A stretch of 64,000 nucleotides of DNA from an uncultured Lachnospiraceae bacterium (GCA_910586715.1 CAJUJG010000008.1:35449-99448); one strand, 5' to 3'. Numbered from the stretch's first letter, positions 8,038 to 17,292 are shown. The notes: generated by a model not told the origin, from the sequence alone. Numbers and translations are program-made.

Positions 8038-8910
8038 TTACAAAACAGCCGCTCCCAACATTCCGGCGCGGTTTCCAAGCGCTGCTTTTTCTATAACCAC
8101 ATGGTGATAGCTAGACATAATGTGCTGATACAACTGCTCCCGCAAACGTTCCAGCACGTAGGGCTGCTCCATAACACCGCCCCCAAGTATCACGCATTCG
8201 GGATTCAACATATGGATAATCGTTGTCAGCCCATAGATAATCTCCAAAATCCAACGGTCAACAACCTCTTTTACCTTTGGCTCGCCAATCCGTTCAAATA
8301 TTTTTCTGCCACTGGTCAAAGAGGCATCTACACGAAGCGCACTGTTTACAAGCGCAGTCACGGAAGCATATTTTTCATAGCAGCCCATAAACATGTCCTT
8401 CCCCAAAATCCGGTCCTCGGGGTGCGTAACAATCGCGCCAAACTCCCCTGCGGAATAGCTGCTTCCTGTATACAGCTCCCCGTTTGCAAAAATCGCGCCG
8501 CCGACTCCCGTGCCATAGGTAAGGCATACAAATTCTTTATAGGGCTTCCCCGCGCCAAATGCCGATTCTCCGATTGCGGCTGCATTGACATCATTTTCGA
8601 TGTTAACGGGCATGTGAAATTCCTGTTCTATTATGTCCATAATTTTCATCCCCATATAACCGGGGATATTTTCATTTGCATATATAATCTCTCCGCGCAC
8701 GGGGTCTACCTGTCCGGCAGTGCTGATGCCAATGCGCTCAAAAGAATAGTCCTTTTGGTATTCCTTTATAATTTCCTTTATACGGTTCACTACGTGGGAA
8801 CCGCCCTGTGCCGCCTGCGTGGGTGTTTCTTTTATGTCTGTCAGCGTTCCGTCATTGTACAGAGCGGATTTGATTGCAGTACCGCCAATATCAAGCACCA
8901 TAACTGCCAT
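8038..8910 (-). CDS. ROK family sugar kinase, probably N-acetylmannosamine kinase
   Basis: A 290-residue ROK kinase: ATP-binding DIGGTAIKSAL at residues 6-16, the catalytic region NIENDVNAAAIGE (about 100-112), phosphate loop TYGTGVGGAI, and ILGGGV near the C-terminus. The usual CxCGxxGCxE zinc motif of many ROK proteins is absent; the equivalent region reads EFGAIVTHPED. Sialate lyase releases ManNAc, which must be phosphorylated before NanE can act, and no other kinase is present in the nag/nan set. I therefore infer NanK activity; glucokinase or GlcNAc kinase are alternatives. It starts two bases after the nagA stop. Confidence 0.75.
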   Translation of the reverse strand: MAVMVLDIGGTAIKSALYNDGTLTDIKETPTQAAQGGSHVVNRIKEIIKEYQKDYSFERIGISTAGQVDPVRGEIIYANENIPGYMGMKIMDIIEQEFHMPVNIENDVNAAAIGESAFGAGKPYKEFVCLTYGTGVGGAIFANGELYTGSSYSAGEFGAIVTHPEDRILGKDMFMGCYEKYASVTALVNSALRVDASLTSGRKIFERIGEPKVKEVVDRWILEIIYGLTTIIHMLNPECVILGGGVMEQPYVLERLREQLYQHIMSSYHHVVIEKAALGNRAGMLGAAVL

Positions 8911-8912
8911 AA

Positions 8913-10106
8913 TCAGTTTCCTCCGATTTTATCATCCTCTACCAGGAAAGCATGAGAAAAGACGATTTTTATAGTTAAATTTTTATCAAGAATTACAATA
9001 TTTGCAAATTTACCGGGAGTAAGACTTCCATATTCCCCATAAATTCCGACTGCCTTTGCAGGATTGACAGCGGCACATTTTACCGCGCTGCCAAGCGGAA
9101 TGTCCATATTCTTTACGGCATTGCGCACACAGTTCATAAGGTTTGTCACGGAGCCTGCGATTGTGCCGTCCTCCAAAACCGCCAAATTCCCTTTGACGAT
9201 GACGGTCTGACCGCCTAAGTCATACTGTCCGTCTGCAAGACCTGCGGCGCGCATACTGTCACTAATGAGAATTATCCTGTCGTCCCCAAACATCTTAAAG
9301 GTCGTCCGCACTACAGCAGGATGGACATGAATACCATCGCAGATCAGCTCTGCCATACAGTGTTCGCTGTCCGCAGCGGCGCCAATTGGTCCCGGAGCGC
9401 GGTGTGAAAACGGCGGCATGGCGTTGTAGGTATGCGTCAGCTGCGAAACGCCGCAGGAAATGGCTTCCCTTGCCGTTTCATAATCCGCCGTGGTATGCGC
9501 GATGGAAATGTTGACACGGCTGCTGTTTTCGCGGATAAATGCCATCGCCCCCTGTGTTTCCGGCGCAACCGCCACTGTCCGAAACAGATTGCCCGAGCGC
9601 TCCTGTAAACGGTTTAATAAATCCGTGTCAGCGCCGATAATATAATTTCCGTTCTGCGCACCCTTTTTGTCATGGTTGATAAACGGTCCTTCCATATAAA
9701 GTCCGCACAAATCCGCACAATCCTCATAATCGTCCGCTGTATCGCAAAAGGTCTTTGCCGCCTCGCAAATCTGAAAAAGCACCTCCTGCGGCATGGTCAT
9801 AGTGGCGGGCGTAATCGAGGTCACGCCCTGGCTTAATTCGTACTTCGCCATCGTACGAAACGCCTCCACTGTACCGTCACAGCAGTCGCTTCCCATGCAG
9901 CCGTGAAAATGAATATCCGTCAAACCGGGAATGACATAGTTCCCCCCGGCATCGATGATTTCCTCGCTGTCAGAGCTTGATTGCTCCAATGCCACAAGGT
10001 ATTCCTCCTTCGAGGCAATCCGTTCGCCAAGCAGATAAACGGTCCGCGGGACAAACGAGCCATTTTCCTCAAAGACAGCCCCGTTGATAATTTTTTTCAG
10101 TGTCAT
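8913..10106 (-). CDS. nagA: N-acetylglucosamine-6-phosphate deacetylase
   Basis: NagA removes acetate from GlcNAc-6-P to give glucosamine-6-P. The amidohydrolase metal motif PGLTDIHFHGC, the loop VTSITPATMTM, YMEGPFINHDKKGAQN, and the late ISDSMRAAGL (catalytic Asp) are all present. I set the start at ATG 10106 (MTLKKIINGAVF), behind GAAGGGGAAC, giving 397 residues, the usual size. The longer open frame upstream would overlap nagB and adds an unrelated basic extension. It lies between nagB and the ROK kinase in one operon. Confidence 0.93.
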   Translation of the reverse strand: MTLKKIINGAVFEENGSFVPRTVYLLGERIASKEEYLVALEQSSSDSEEIIDAGGNYVIPGLTDIHFHGCMGSDCCDGTVEAFRTMAKYELSQGVTSITPATMTMPQEVLFQICEAAKTFCDTADDYEDCADLCGLYMEGPFINHDKKGAQNGNYIIGADTDLLNRLQERSGNLFRTVAVAPETQGAMAFIRENSSRVNISIAHTTADYETAREAISCGVSQLTHTYNAMPPFSHRAPGPIGAAADSEHCMAELICDGIHVHPAVVRTTFKMFGDDRIILISDSMRAAGLADGQYDLGGQTVIVKGNLAVLEDGTIAGSVTNLMNCVRNAVKNMDIPLGSAVKCAAVNPAKAVGIYGEYGSLTPGKFANIVILDKNLTIKIVFSHAFLVEDDKIGGN

Positions 10107-10122
10107 AAATTGTTCCCCTTCC

Positions 10123-10848
10123 CTACCATCTTGACAGCGCCGCCTCGTCCGCCACGAGTACGACATTGGGATGCAGCTGTAAAATGGAAGCAGGAACCTG
10201 CGGTGTAATCGGTCCATAGAAGGCAGTCTTCACAATGTCCGCTTTCGCCTCGCCCGACACGACAAGCAAAATCATACGCGCAGACATAATTGTCTTGATA
10301 CCCATTGTGTATGCCTGACGCGGCACTTCATTCTCGTTTTCAAAGAAACGTGCATTCGCCTTGATTGTTTGCCCGGAGAGCGTGATGCAGTGCGTTTCCG
10401 TGGAGAAATGCTCTGCCGGCTCGTTAAAGCCAATATGTCCGTTGTGTCCAAGCCCTAAGAGCTGGAGGTCCGGAGCGCCGACACCTTTTAAGATTTTATT
10501 GTATTTCATGCACGCGGTATCACTGTCCGGCTCCGTCCCGTCGGGAAGGAAGGTTCTGTCCTTGTCGATGTTCACTTTTGCAAACAGGTTTTCATTCATA
10601 AAATAATAATAGCTCTGCGGATTGTCACGCGTCAGTCCTTTGTATTCGTCCAAATTGACGGTAACAACCTCCGAAAAATCAAGGTCGCCCTTCTCATACC
10701 ATTCCACCAGATGACGGTACGCGCCAAGCGGCGTCGATCCTGTGGCAAGCCCAAGTACACAGTCGGGCTTCATGATAATCTGTGCCGAAATAATGTTTGC
10801 TGCCTTGCGGCTCATGTCCTCATAATTTTTTGCTTTGTAAATTCTCAT
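10123..10848 (-). CDS. nagB: Glucosamine-6-phosphate deaminase
   Basis: NagB converts glucosamine-6-P to fructose-6-P and ammonia, the entry into glycolysis. The sequence has GLATGSTPLGAYRHL (substrate loop), TVNLDEYKGL with the catalytic Asp, and the conserved GLGHNGHIGFNEP. Length (241) matches the short Firmicute NagB. Start ATG 10848 (MRIYKAKNYEDM) is preceded by TGGAGGTTTGTT. It is the first gene of the minus-strand nag operon and faces the sialic acid transporter across a 301-base shared regulatory region. Confidence 0.94.
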   Translation of the reverse strand: MRIYKAKNYEDMSRKAANIISAQIIMKPDCVLGLATGSTPLGAYRHLVEWYEKGDLDFSEVVTVNLDEYKGLTRDNPQSYYYFMNENLFAKVNIDKDRTFLPDGTEPDSDTACMKYNKILKGVGAPDLQLLGLGHNGHIGFNEPAEHFSTETHCITLSGQTIKANARFFENENEVPRQAYTMGIKTIMSARMILLVVSGEAKADIVKTAFYGPITPQVPASILQLHPNVVLVADEAALSRW

Positions 10849-11059
10849 AACAAACCTCCAATTCAAAACGGTTCCAGTGCACAGCACATGCAACCTGATT
10901 ACTTATTCATATTGTACTATTGCTACCCTTAAAGTACATATAGTATCAATATGATAAAAGTCTCTATAAAGAAACTATATCATAGAACCTTACAAGTCGC
11001 AATGGAAGTGACGAAAATTTTCAAAATTTTAAAAATGGAAAATTTTTTTCAAAAATGTA

Positions 11060-11088
11060 TTGACAAAAATACCACACAAACGTACAAT
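11060..11088 (+). promoter_or_regulatory. Promoter of the sialic acid transport/catabolism operon
   Basis: TTGACA (11060-11065), 17 bases, TACAAT (11083-11088): near consensus. The shared nag/nan control region 10849-11149 also holds an imperfect inverted repeat GTCTCTATAAAGAAAC at 10960-10975, a possible operator for the RpiR regulator. No clear minus-strand promoter for nagB could be picked. Confidence 0.75.
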
Positions 11089-11149
11089 AAAATTACAATT
11101 AAAACTGATCCAGTTATAACATTTTCACAAAAAAGGAGGGTTCATTATT

Positions 11150-12529
11150 ATGAAGAAGCGTAAAATTACGGCACTGTTAATGAGTTTAGTCATGGTATGT
11201 TCACTGACTGCATGCGGCGGTAAGGATACCACCACAACCCAGCCCGAGCCTGCACCCGCTCCTGCTCCTGCGGACAACGCAGCGACACAGGACACGGCAA
11301 AGCAGGATACGGCAGAACCTGCCGCAAGCGGGGACGCTGCACAGGCGGCGGACATCACGTTATGGACATATCCTGTTGGAAGTTGGGGCGACGCTGCTAC
11401 GGTTGACGACATGATTGCAAACTTTAACGCAGCTTACCCTGACATTCACGTAACGGTTGAATACTTGGACTACACCAACGGCGACGACCAGATTAACACG
11501 GCGATTGAGGGAAATCAGGCACCGGACATCGTGCTTGAGGGACCGGAGCGACTGGTTGCAAACTGGGGCGCAAGGGGACTGATGGTAGACCTTGCCGACC
11601 TGTGGACGGACGACGCAAAGGCAGCAATTTACGACTCCGTAGAAAATGCCTGCAAGAGCAGCGACGGCGTATTTTATGAATATCCGCTGTGTATGACGGC
11701 ACATACGATGGCGATCAACAGAGACATCTTTGAGGCGGCAGGCGCGCTTCAGTACTTAGACGAAGAAAAAGGCACATGGACGACGGAGAACTTCCAAAAG
11801 GCAGTTCAGGCAGTATACGACAACGGTCAGCAGAACGTCGGCGCAGTTTACTGCAGCGGTCAGGGCGGTGATCAGGGAACACGTGCACTCATCAACAATC
11901 TGTATGGCGGAACCTTTACCAATCCCGAACATACGGAGTATACGGCAAACAGCCCTGAGAACATCAAGGCGCTTGAGCTGTTAAAGAGCATGGACGGTAT
12001 TAACTTTGACGCTTCCATCGCAGGCGGCGACGAAGTAAACATGTTCTGCAACGGAACGTTCGCAATGGCATTCTGCTGGAACGCAACGCAGGAAAAGAAT
12101 AATCAGGAGCAGGGAAACATCAACTTTGACGTGCTTCCGATGGCATTCCCGTCAGAGAACGGCGAACCGCAGCTTTGCGGCGGTATTTGGGGCTTTGGTA
12201 TCTTCGACAACGGCGACGCGGCGAAGATTGCGGCTTCAAAGACCTTCATCGACTTTATGGCAAACGACCCGACACAGGCTCCCCTGAGTGTGCAGGCTTC
12301 CAACTTCTGGCCTGTAAAGGATCTTGGAAATATCTACGATGGCGACGACCTGATGTCTGAGTACGCGAAGTTTATCCCGTACATGGGCGACTACTATCAG
12401 GTAGTTGGCGGCTGGGCTGAAGCTCGTACCGCATGGTGGAACATGCTCCAGCAGATTGGCTCAGGCACAGATGTGAGCACGGCAGTAGAAGAATTTGTCA
12501 CGACTGCAAATACCGCAGCGGCAAAATAA
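11150..12529 (+). CDS. Sugar ABC transporter substrate-binding lipoprotein
   Basis: A 459-residue extracellular binding protein of the carbohydrate family. The signal peptide ends in the lipobox LTACGG, predicting lipid attachment at the Cys near residue 22. A Pro/Ala/Thr-rich linker follows to about residue 65, then the periplasmic-binding fold begins at ITLWTYPVGSWGD. The gene is first in an operon with two permeases and sialic acid catabolic genes, so N-acetylneuraminate or a related sugar is the inferred ligand. A strong ribosome site (AAAAGGAGGG) and a near-consensus promoter suggest high expression. A hairpin behind it would reduce read-through into the permeases, as is common for binding proteins. 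Confidence 0.88.
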   Translation: MKKRKITALLMSLVMVCSLTACGGKDTTTTQPEPAPAPAPADNAATQDTAKQDTAEPAASGDAAQAADITLWTYPVGSWGDAATVDDMIANFNAAYPDIHVTVEYLDYTNGDDQINTAIEGNQAPDIVLEGPERLVANWGARGLMVDLADLWTDDAKAAIYDSVENACKSSDGVFYEYPLCMTAHTMAINRDIFEAAGALQYLDEEKGTWTTENFQKAVQAVYDNGQQNVGAVYCSGQGGDQGTRALINNLYGGTFTNPEHTEYTANSPENIKALELLKSMDGINFDASIAGGDEVNMFCNGTFAMAFCWNATQEKNNQEQGNINFDVLPMAFPSENGEPQLCGGIWGFGIFDNGDAAKIAASKTFIDFMANDPTQAPLSVQASNFWPVKDLGNIYDGDDLMSEYAKFIPYMGDYYQVVGGWAEARTAWWNMLQQIGSGTDVSTAVEEFVTTANTAAAK

Positions 12530-12571
12530 CGTTTCCTATCACTCTAGCTAAAATAATTTGACTGTAGATTT

Positions 12572-12600
12572 GCGCCCCTTCCCGCGCATGGGGAGGGGCG
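12572..12600 (+). terminator. Intra-operon hairpin after the binding-protein gene
   Basis: GCGCCCCTTCCC pairs with GGGGAGGGGCG around GCGCAT, followed by TTTCCTTA rather than a full T-run. It probably acts as a partial terminator or mRNA-stabilising hairpin that sets the ratio of binding protein to permease. Confidence 0.7.
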
Positions 12601-12638
12601 TTTCCTTATCAAATGAACTGTCAGAAAGGAGGATTTTT

Positions 12639-13535
12639 ATGGCAAAACAAAATCCCATGAGCAAGGCGCTTGTCCGCAGGGAAACCATTGCAGGCTACGC
12701 ATTTATGCTCCCAAGTCTTATCTTCTTTTTAGGGTTTGTGGTTTATCCGATGATACAGTGTGTTTATACAAGCTTCTTTGATGCAACCATGAACCGGGAG
12801 GATATTTTTATTGGTCTTGCCAATTACAAAGAATTGTTTCAGGACAAAACATTTCTCGGAGCGCTGAAAAACACGGTGGTTATCGTTATTGTTTCCGTGC
12901 CGATTACCTGCATCTTTTCCCTGTGGGTAAGCTCGGTGATTTATGACCTGAAAGGATTTGCGTGCTCCGCATTTCGTTGTATCTTCTATCTTCCGGTGGT
13001 AACAGGCTCCGTTGCCGTTGCCGTTGTGTGGAAGTGGATGTTCAACAATTATTATGGTATTTTTAATTACATCGGCACAAGCACGGGACTGATTGAACAA
13101 AATATCAACTGGCTTGGGGACGAACGGTTCGCACTTGGCTGTATTATCCTTATTCTTCTGACAACCTCTGTCGGTCAGCCAATTGTCCTTTATGTGTCGG
13201 CATTAAACAACGTGGACCAGTCCCTCGTGGAGGCTGCGGAAGTGGACGGAGCGACCAAGTTCCAGTGTTTTTGGAAGATTAAGTGGCCGCAGATTATGCC
13301 TACTACGCTCTACATCCTTGTCATCACGACAATCAACAGCTTCCAGTGCTTTGCCCTGATTCAGCTTTTGACAAGCGGCGGACCTAACCACAGCACGGAC
13401 ACAATTATGTACTACATTTACTACAATGCGTTTAAACTGTACCGTTACGGTTACGGAAATGCGATGGGCGTTGTGCTTGCAATTATGATTGCCCTGCTCT
13501 CCGCTTTGCAGTTTAAGATGGCTGAAAGCAAATAG
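12639..13535 (+). CDS. Sugar ABC transporter permease (MalF-like)
   Basis: A 298-residue inner-membrane permease with about six membrane helices. The family's EAA loop, which contacts the ATPase, reads EAAEVDGATKFQCFWKIKWP (about residues 198-217). I chose ATG 12639 (MAKQNPMSKALV) because AAAGGAGGATTTTT precedes it; the longer frame would run through the hairpin. It pairs with the permease that follows. No ATPase gene is present, so the transporter probably uses a shared MsmX-type ATPase encoded elsewhere. Confidence 0.9.
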   Translation: MAKQNPMSKALVRRETIAGYAFMLPSLIFFLGFVVYPMIQCVYTSFFDATMNREDIFIGLANYKELFQDKTFLGALKNTVVIVIVSVPITCIFSLWVSSVIYDLKGFACSAFRCIFYLPVVTGSVAVAVVWKWMFNNYYGIFNYIGTSTGLIEQNINWLGDERFALGCIILILLTTSVGQPIVLYVSALNNVDQSLVEAAEVDGATKFQCFWKIKWPQIMPTTLYILVITTINSFQCFALIQLLTSGGPNHSTDTIMYYIYYNAFKLYRYGYGNAMGVVLAIMIALLSALQFKMAESK

Positions 13536-13552
13536 GAAAGGGGGAACTGAAT

Positions 13553-14458
13553 ATGAAAAAGAAGCAGACAAAACATGTAGATGTTTACAAAATAATATCT
13601 GTCATTATAATCGCAATTTTAGCGTTCACATTTGCCTTTCCGCTCTACTGGATTATTATCGGCTCATTCAAGACATCTGCGGCAATCAATTCCGCAACAC
13701 CGCAATGGTGGCCCGAGGAGTGGGTGCTTGACAACTACAGAAAGCTTTTCAGCAAACAGACGGCGGAGCTTTGGGAAATCAGTATTCCGTTCACCTCCGT
13801 CAGCTTTGCCGGACCGACCGTTCCTGCGGCAATCCGCTGGCTCTTAAATACGGTATTTATGGCTGTGGCATCTATGATTTTGACCTGTGCTACTTCCGCG
13901 ATGGCAGGATACGCATTGGCAAAAAAGCGTTTTGTCGGACGCACGCTTCTGTTCTCGCTTATCGTATGCGCGATGGCTTTGCCAAAACAGGTTATCTTAA
14001 TCCCGCTTCTTCGTGAAATGGCTGCACTGGAACTGTACAATACGATTTGGGCAGTTATCTTCCCGATTGTGGGCTGGCCCTTCGGCGTCTTTTTGATGAA
14101 GCAGTTCGCGGAAGGCATTCCGGGTGAGATGATGGAGGCGGCAAAAATTGACGGCGCGGGCGAATGGAAAACATTTTACACAATTGCGCTTCCGCTGATT
14201 AAGCCGGGTATCGGCGCACTGGCAATCTTTACCTTTATCAATTCATGGAATGACTATTTTATGCAGTTGATTATGCTTACCAGCACCAAAAACCTGACAA
14301 TTTCACTTGGTATTGCAAAACTGCAGGCGGAAAATGCGACTGATTTCGGTCTGATTATGGCAGGTGCGGCTTTGGCGGCAATTCCGATTATCGTCGTATT
14401 CCTGATATTCCAAAAGTATTTTACAAAGGGAATTACAATGGGTGCCGTTAAAGGTTAA
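13553..14458 (+). CDS. Sugar ABC transporter permease (MalG-like)
   Basis: The second permease, 301 residues with about six membrane helices. Its EAA loop reads EAAKIDGAGEWKTFYTIALP near residues 196-215, ending in PLIKPG as in MalG-type proteins. It follows the first permease by 17 bases with its own AAAGGGGG ribosome site. The binding protein, MalF-like and MalG-like order is standard for carbohydrate importers, and downstream nan genes point to sialic acid as the substrate. Confidence 0.9.
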   Translation: MKKKQTKHVDVYKIISVIIIAILAFTFAFPLYWIIIGSFKTSAAINSATPQWWPEEWVLDNYRKLFSKQTAELWEISIPFTSVSFAGPTVPAAIRWLLNTVFMAVASMILTCATSAMAGYALAKKRFVGRTLLFSLIVCAMALPKQVILIPLLREMAALELYNTIWAVIFPIVGWPFGVFLMKQFAEGIPGEMMEAAKIDGAGEWKTFYTIALPLIKPGIGALAIFTFINSWNDYFMQLIMLTSTKNLTISLGIAKLQAENATDFGLIMAGAALAAIPIIVVFLIFQKYFTKGITMGAVKG

Positions 14459-14484
14459 TATAAGGTTTGGGACGGAGGTTTTCT

Positions 14485-14937
14485 ATGATTTATACGGAAA
14501 TAAAAAACATAGGCAGATACCGCGGCATAAATGAACATTTGGATAAAGCGATTGATTATCTGTGCACGCACCCTTTGGACGGACTTGAGGCAGGACATTA
14601 TGACATTGACGGCAAATTAGTCTACATGAACGTATTTGATTATGAAACAATTCCTGAGAAGGGGGCGTTTTTTGAGGCGCATAAGAAATACGCAGACATT
14701 CATATGACTGTGGCAGGCGAGGAAATCGTCGGCGTTTCCGATATGTCAAAGGTATCGGTCAAGTCTTTCGATGAAGAAAAAGATCTGATAGAAGTGAACG
14801 GAACGATAGAACATTACATAAAGCTGACACCGGGCAAGGCGCTGATCACCCTGCCCGAGGACGCGCATATGGTGAAGCTTGCGGCGGGAAGTCCGTCAGC
14901 AGTGAAAAAGGCAGTGCTTAAAGTTTATATCGGATAG
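14485..14937 (+). CDS. YhcH/YjgK/YiaL family protein (possible sialic acid anomerase)
   Basis: A 150-residue cupin-like protein of the YhcH/EbgC family. It contains the conserved AHKKYADIHMTVAGEE with metal-binding His/Glu residues and the late EDAHMVKL. Members in sialic acid operons (NanQ) have been linked to anomerisation of N-acetylneuraminate, and the location between the transporter and nanA supports that role. I chose ATG 14485 (MIYTEIKNIG) behind GACGGAGGTTTTCT; the frame is open six codons further upstream but has no ribosome site there. Confidence 0.82.
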   Translation: MIYTEIKNIGRYRGINEHLDKAIDYLCTHPLDGLEAGHYDIDGKLVYMNVFDYETIPEKGAFFEAHKKYADIHMTVAGEEIVGVSDMSKVSVKSFDEEKDLIEVNGTIEHYIKLTPGKALITLPEDAHMVKLAAGSPSAVKKAVLKVYIG

Positions 14938-14954
14938 CGTAAAGGAGGGAAAAT

Positions 14955-15872
14955 ATGAGAGATATTTGTAAATATCAGGGAATTATTCCTGCGTTCTATG
15001 CCTGTTATGACGAAAATGGCGAGGTTGACGAGGGGCGCGTGGAGCAGCTTACGGATTATATGATAAGAAAAGGCGTAAAGGGTGTATATGTCGGCGGTTC
15101 TTCGGGCGAGTGTATCTATCAGAGCGTCGACGACCGGAGACGCACACTCGAACGCGTGGTAAAATCCGGTGCGGGAAAACTGACAATCATTGCCCATGTG
15201 GCGTGCAACAACACGGCGGACAGCCGGGAACTTGCGGCACATGCGCAAAGTTTAGGCGTGGACGCTATCGCGGCAATTCCTCCGATTTATTTCCATTTGC
15301 CGGAGTATGCAATCGCACAGTATTGGAATGATATTTCGGACGCGGCGCCTGACACGGATTTTATTATCTATAACATCCCCCAGCTTGCAGGGGTGGCGCT
15401 GACAATGCCGCTGTTTCACGAGATGAAGAAGAACCCCAGGGTGGCTGCCGTAAAAAACAGCTCTATGCCGACGCAGGATATTCAGATGTTTAAGGCAGAA
15501 GGCGGCGAGGGCTTCGCTGTTTTGAACGGTCCCGACGAGCAGCTTGTGGCAGGTCTTGCAATTGGCGCGGACGGCGGAATCGGCGGTACGTATGGCGTTA
15601 TGCCGGAGCTTTACCTAAAAATCATGGAGCTGGTAAAAGCCGGAAAGCTTGAGGAAGCAAGGAAGGTGCAGTATGCGGCGAATGAGGTAATCTACGCGAT
15701 GTGCGCATGTCACGGAAATTTATATGGCGTTATCAAGGAGATTTTAAAGATTCGTGAAGGCATTGATATTGGCGGCGTCCGCAAGCCGCTGCCGTCGCTT
15801 GTTTCGGACGATATGGAGCAGGTGAAAAAATGTGCGGACATGATTGATAAGGCTATTAGTCGATTTGCATAA
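14955..15872 (+). CDS. nanA: N-acetylneuraminate lyase
   Basis: NanA cleaves N-acetylneuraminate to pyruvate and N-acetylmannosamine. It belongs to the DHDPS/NAL class I aldolases: the carboxylate-binding GGSSGECIY motif is at about 47-55, the active Tyr139 lies in IIYNIPQLAGV, and the Schiff-base Lys167 in AAVKNSS. Length (305) is typical. GAGGGAAAAT precedes the ATG. The order YhcH-nanA-nanE and the nearby kinase make the assignment to sialic acid, rather than dihydrodipicolinate, firm. Confidence 0.93.
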   Translation: MRDICKYQGIIPAFYACYDENGEVDEGRVEQLTDYMIRKGVKGVYVGGSSGECIYQSVDDRRRTLERVVKSGAGKLTIIAHVACNNTADSRELAAHAQSLGVDAIAAIPPIYFHLPEYAIAQYWNDISDAAPDTDFIIYNIPQLAGVALTMPLFHEMKKNPRVAAVKNSSMPTQDIQMFKAEGGEGFAVLNGPDEQLVAGLAIGADGGIGGTYGVMPELYLKIMELVKAGKLEEARKVQYAANEVIYAMCACHGNLYGVIKEILKIREGIDIGGVRKPLPSLVSDDMEQVKKCADMIDKAISRFA

Positions 15873-15886
15873 GAAAGGGGTAAACC

Positions 15887-16585
15887 ATGAAAAAAGAAGC
15901 GTTATTTGAGCAAATGAAGGGAAAAGTAATTGTGTCCTGCCAGGCTGTTCCCGGTGAACCTTTGTATGTGGAAGAAAAATCAATTATGTATCTGATGGCA
16001 AGAGCCGCAAAACAGGCAGGCACACCCGTTATACGCACCAGCAGTATCCGTGATGTTACAGCGATTAAGGAGGAAACCGGACTTCCGGTTATCGGGTTAA
16101 TCAAGGTACAGTATGACGGCTTTGAGAGCTATATTACACCGACCATGAAAGAGGTTGACGCGCTTGTGGAAGCAGGCTCCGACGTGATTGCGCTTGACTG
16201 CACCAATCAAAAGCGCGGGGACGGAAAAAGCATCAGCGAATTCATCACAGAGGTGCGCAGGAAATACCCTGATGAAATTTTGATGGCGGATATTTCCACT
16301 TATGAGGAAGGCGTCAATGCATGGAAGCTTGGAGTGGACATTGTAGGCACTACGATGAGCGGGTATACGCCGTACTCTCCAAAGCTCGACGGACCAGATT
16401 ATGAGCTTGTGAAAAAATTATCATCGACAGTTGACATTCCGGTCATTGGCGAGGGACGGGTACACAGTCCGGAACAGGCAGTGGAAATGTTAAATGCGGG
16501 AGCGTATGCAGTTGTCGTAGGCGGCGCGATTACGAGACCTCTTGAGATTGCGCAGCGGTTTATAAAGGCGGTTGAGGGCAGATGA
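15887..16585 (+). CDS. nanE: N-acetylmannosamine-6-phosphate 2-epimerase
   Basis: NanE converts ManNAc-6-P to GlcNAc-6-P, linking sialic acid to the nag enzymes on the other strand. The TIM-barrel motifs are present: VSCQAVPGEPLY at the N-terminus, IGLIKVQYDG, ALDCTNQKRGDG (Asp/Thr binding), DISTYEEG and GEGRVHSPEQ, with the phosphate loop AVVVGGAITRP near the end. Length (232) is normal. The stop overlaps the next start by four bases (ATGA), so the SGNH gene is coupled to it. Confidence 0.94.
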   Translation: MKKEALFEQMKGKVIVSCQAVPGEPLYVEEKSIMYLMARAAKQAGTPVIRTSSIRDVTAIKEETGLPVIGLIKVQYDGFESYITPTMKEVDALVEAGSDVIALDCTNQKRGDGKSISEFITEVRRKYPDEILMADISTYEEGVNAWKLGVDIVGTTMSGYTPYSPKLDGPDYELVKKLSSTVDIPVIGEGRVHSPEQAVEMLNAGAYAVVVGGAITRPLEIAQRFIKAVEGR

Positions 16586-17235
16586 TAAAGAAACATATTG
16601 TATGCTTTGGTGATTCCAATACACACGGCTATTGTGCCGTTACGAACGGACGGTTTGACGAAGACGAACGGTGGTGCTGTTTATTACAGAAAATGCTTGG
16701 AAAGGACTACCTTGTCATTGAAGAGGGTTTGAGCGGACGCACAACTTCTTTTACGGACCCGATTCATGAGGGGCTGAACGGGCTTGACTATATTTATCCG
16801 TGTCTGATGAGTCATGAACCTGTTGATTTACTGGTGATTATGCTGGGCACAAACGACACCAAGGAGCGGTTCGGCGCTTCGCCGGCGTGCATCGCACTGG
16901 GGCTGAAACATTTGATTGACAAGGCGGTATCGACTACAGACTGTTGGAATAACGCAACGGCAAATATTCTTATTGTGTCTCCGCAGAACATAGACAAACG
17001 GTATGAAACATCCAACGTCGGTGAAACAATGGGACAAGGATGCGCCGAAAAATCAGAAGGACTGGCTAAAAAGTTTGCAGAGATTGCACAACTTACGGGC
17101 TGCCACTTTATGGATGCCGACAAAGTGATTACGGCGCCTGTTAATGATATTGATTATATGCATCTGACATTGGAGGGACACAGACAGCTTGCCGAGGCGC
17201 TTGCTAAGAAAATTACGGAATTATTCGTTTTATAA
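16582..17235 (+). CDS. SGNH/GDSL hydrolase, possibly a sialic acid O-acetylesterase
   Basis: A 217-residue SGNH-fold esterase. Block I is CFGDSNTHGY (nucleophile Ser about residue 11), the oxyanion Gly/Asn region is LVIMLGTNDTKERF, and the catalytic Asp-His pair is DIDYMHLTLEGHRQL near the C-terminus. It has no signal peptide and is thus cytoplasmic. Translational coupling to nanE suggests that it trims O-acetyl groups from imported sialic acids, or acts on another acyl sugar; that substrate is inference. The family is sure, the substrate is not. Confidence 0.85.
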   Translation: MIKKHIVCFGDSNTHGYCAVTNGRFDEDERWCCLLQKMLGKDYLVIEEGLSGRTTSFTDPIHEGLNGLDYIYPCLMSHEPVDLLVIMLGTNDTKERFGASPACIALGLKHLIDKAVSTTDCWNNATANILIVSPQNIDKRYETSNVGETMGQGCAEKSEGLAKKFAEIAQLTGCHFMDADKVITAPVNDIDYMHLTLEGHRQLAEALAKKITELFVL

Positions 17236-17256
17236 CCCCCCTAAATTTTGGAGACG

Positions 17257-17292
17257 GCCGTCCGGCTGCGCGTTATTTTGCAGCCGGACGGC
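17257..17292. terminator. Strong terminator of the nan operon
   Basis: A perfect 13-bp stem, GCCGTCCGGCTGC (17257-17269) with GCAGCCGGACGGC (17280-17292), is followed by TGTTTCTTTGTTT. It lies between the convergent SGNH and cobS genes and may serve both. Confidence 0.88.

Noticed and set aside
8101..8955. 284-codon plus-strand open frame opposite the ROK kinase
   Set aside because: The minus frame has clear ROK motifs; this frame is Cys/His/Phe-rich noise without a ribosome site.
10951..11163. 70-codon frame between nagB and the binding-protein gene
   Set aside because: It covers the promoter and ribosome site of the nan operon and has no ribosome site.
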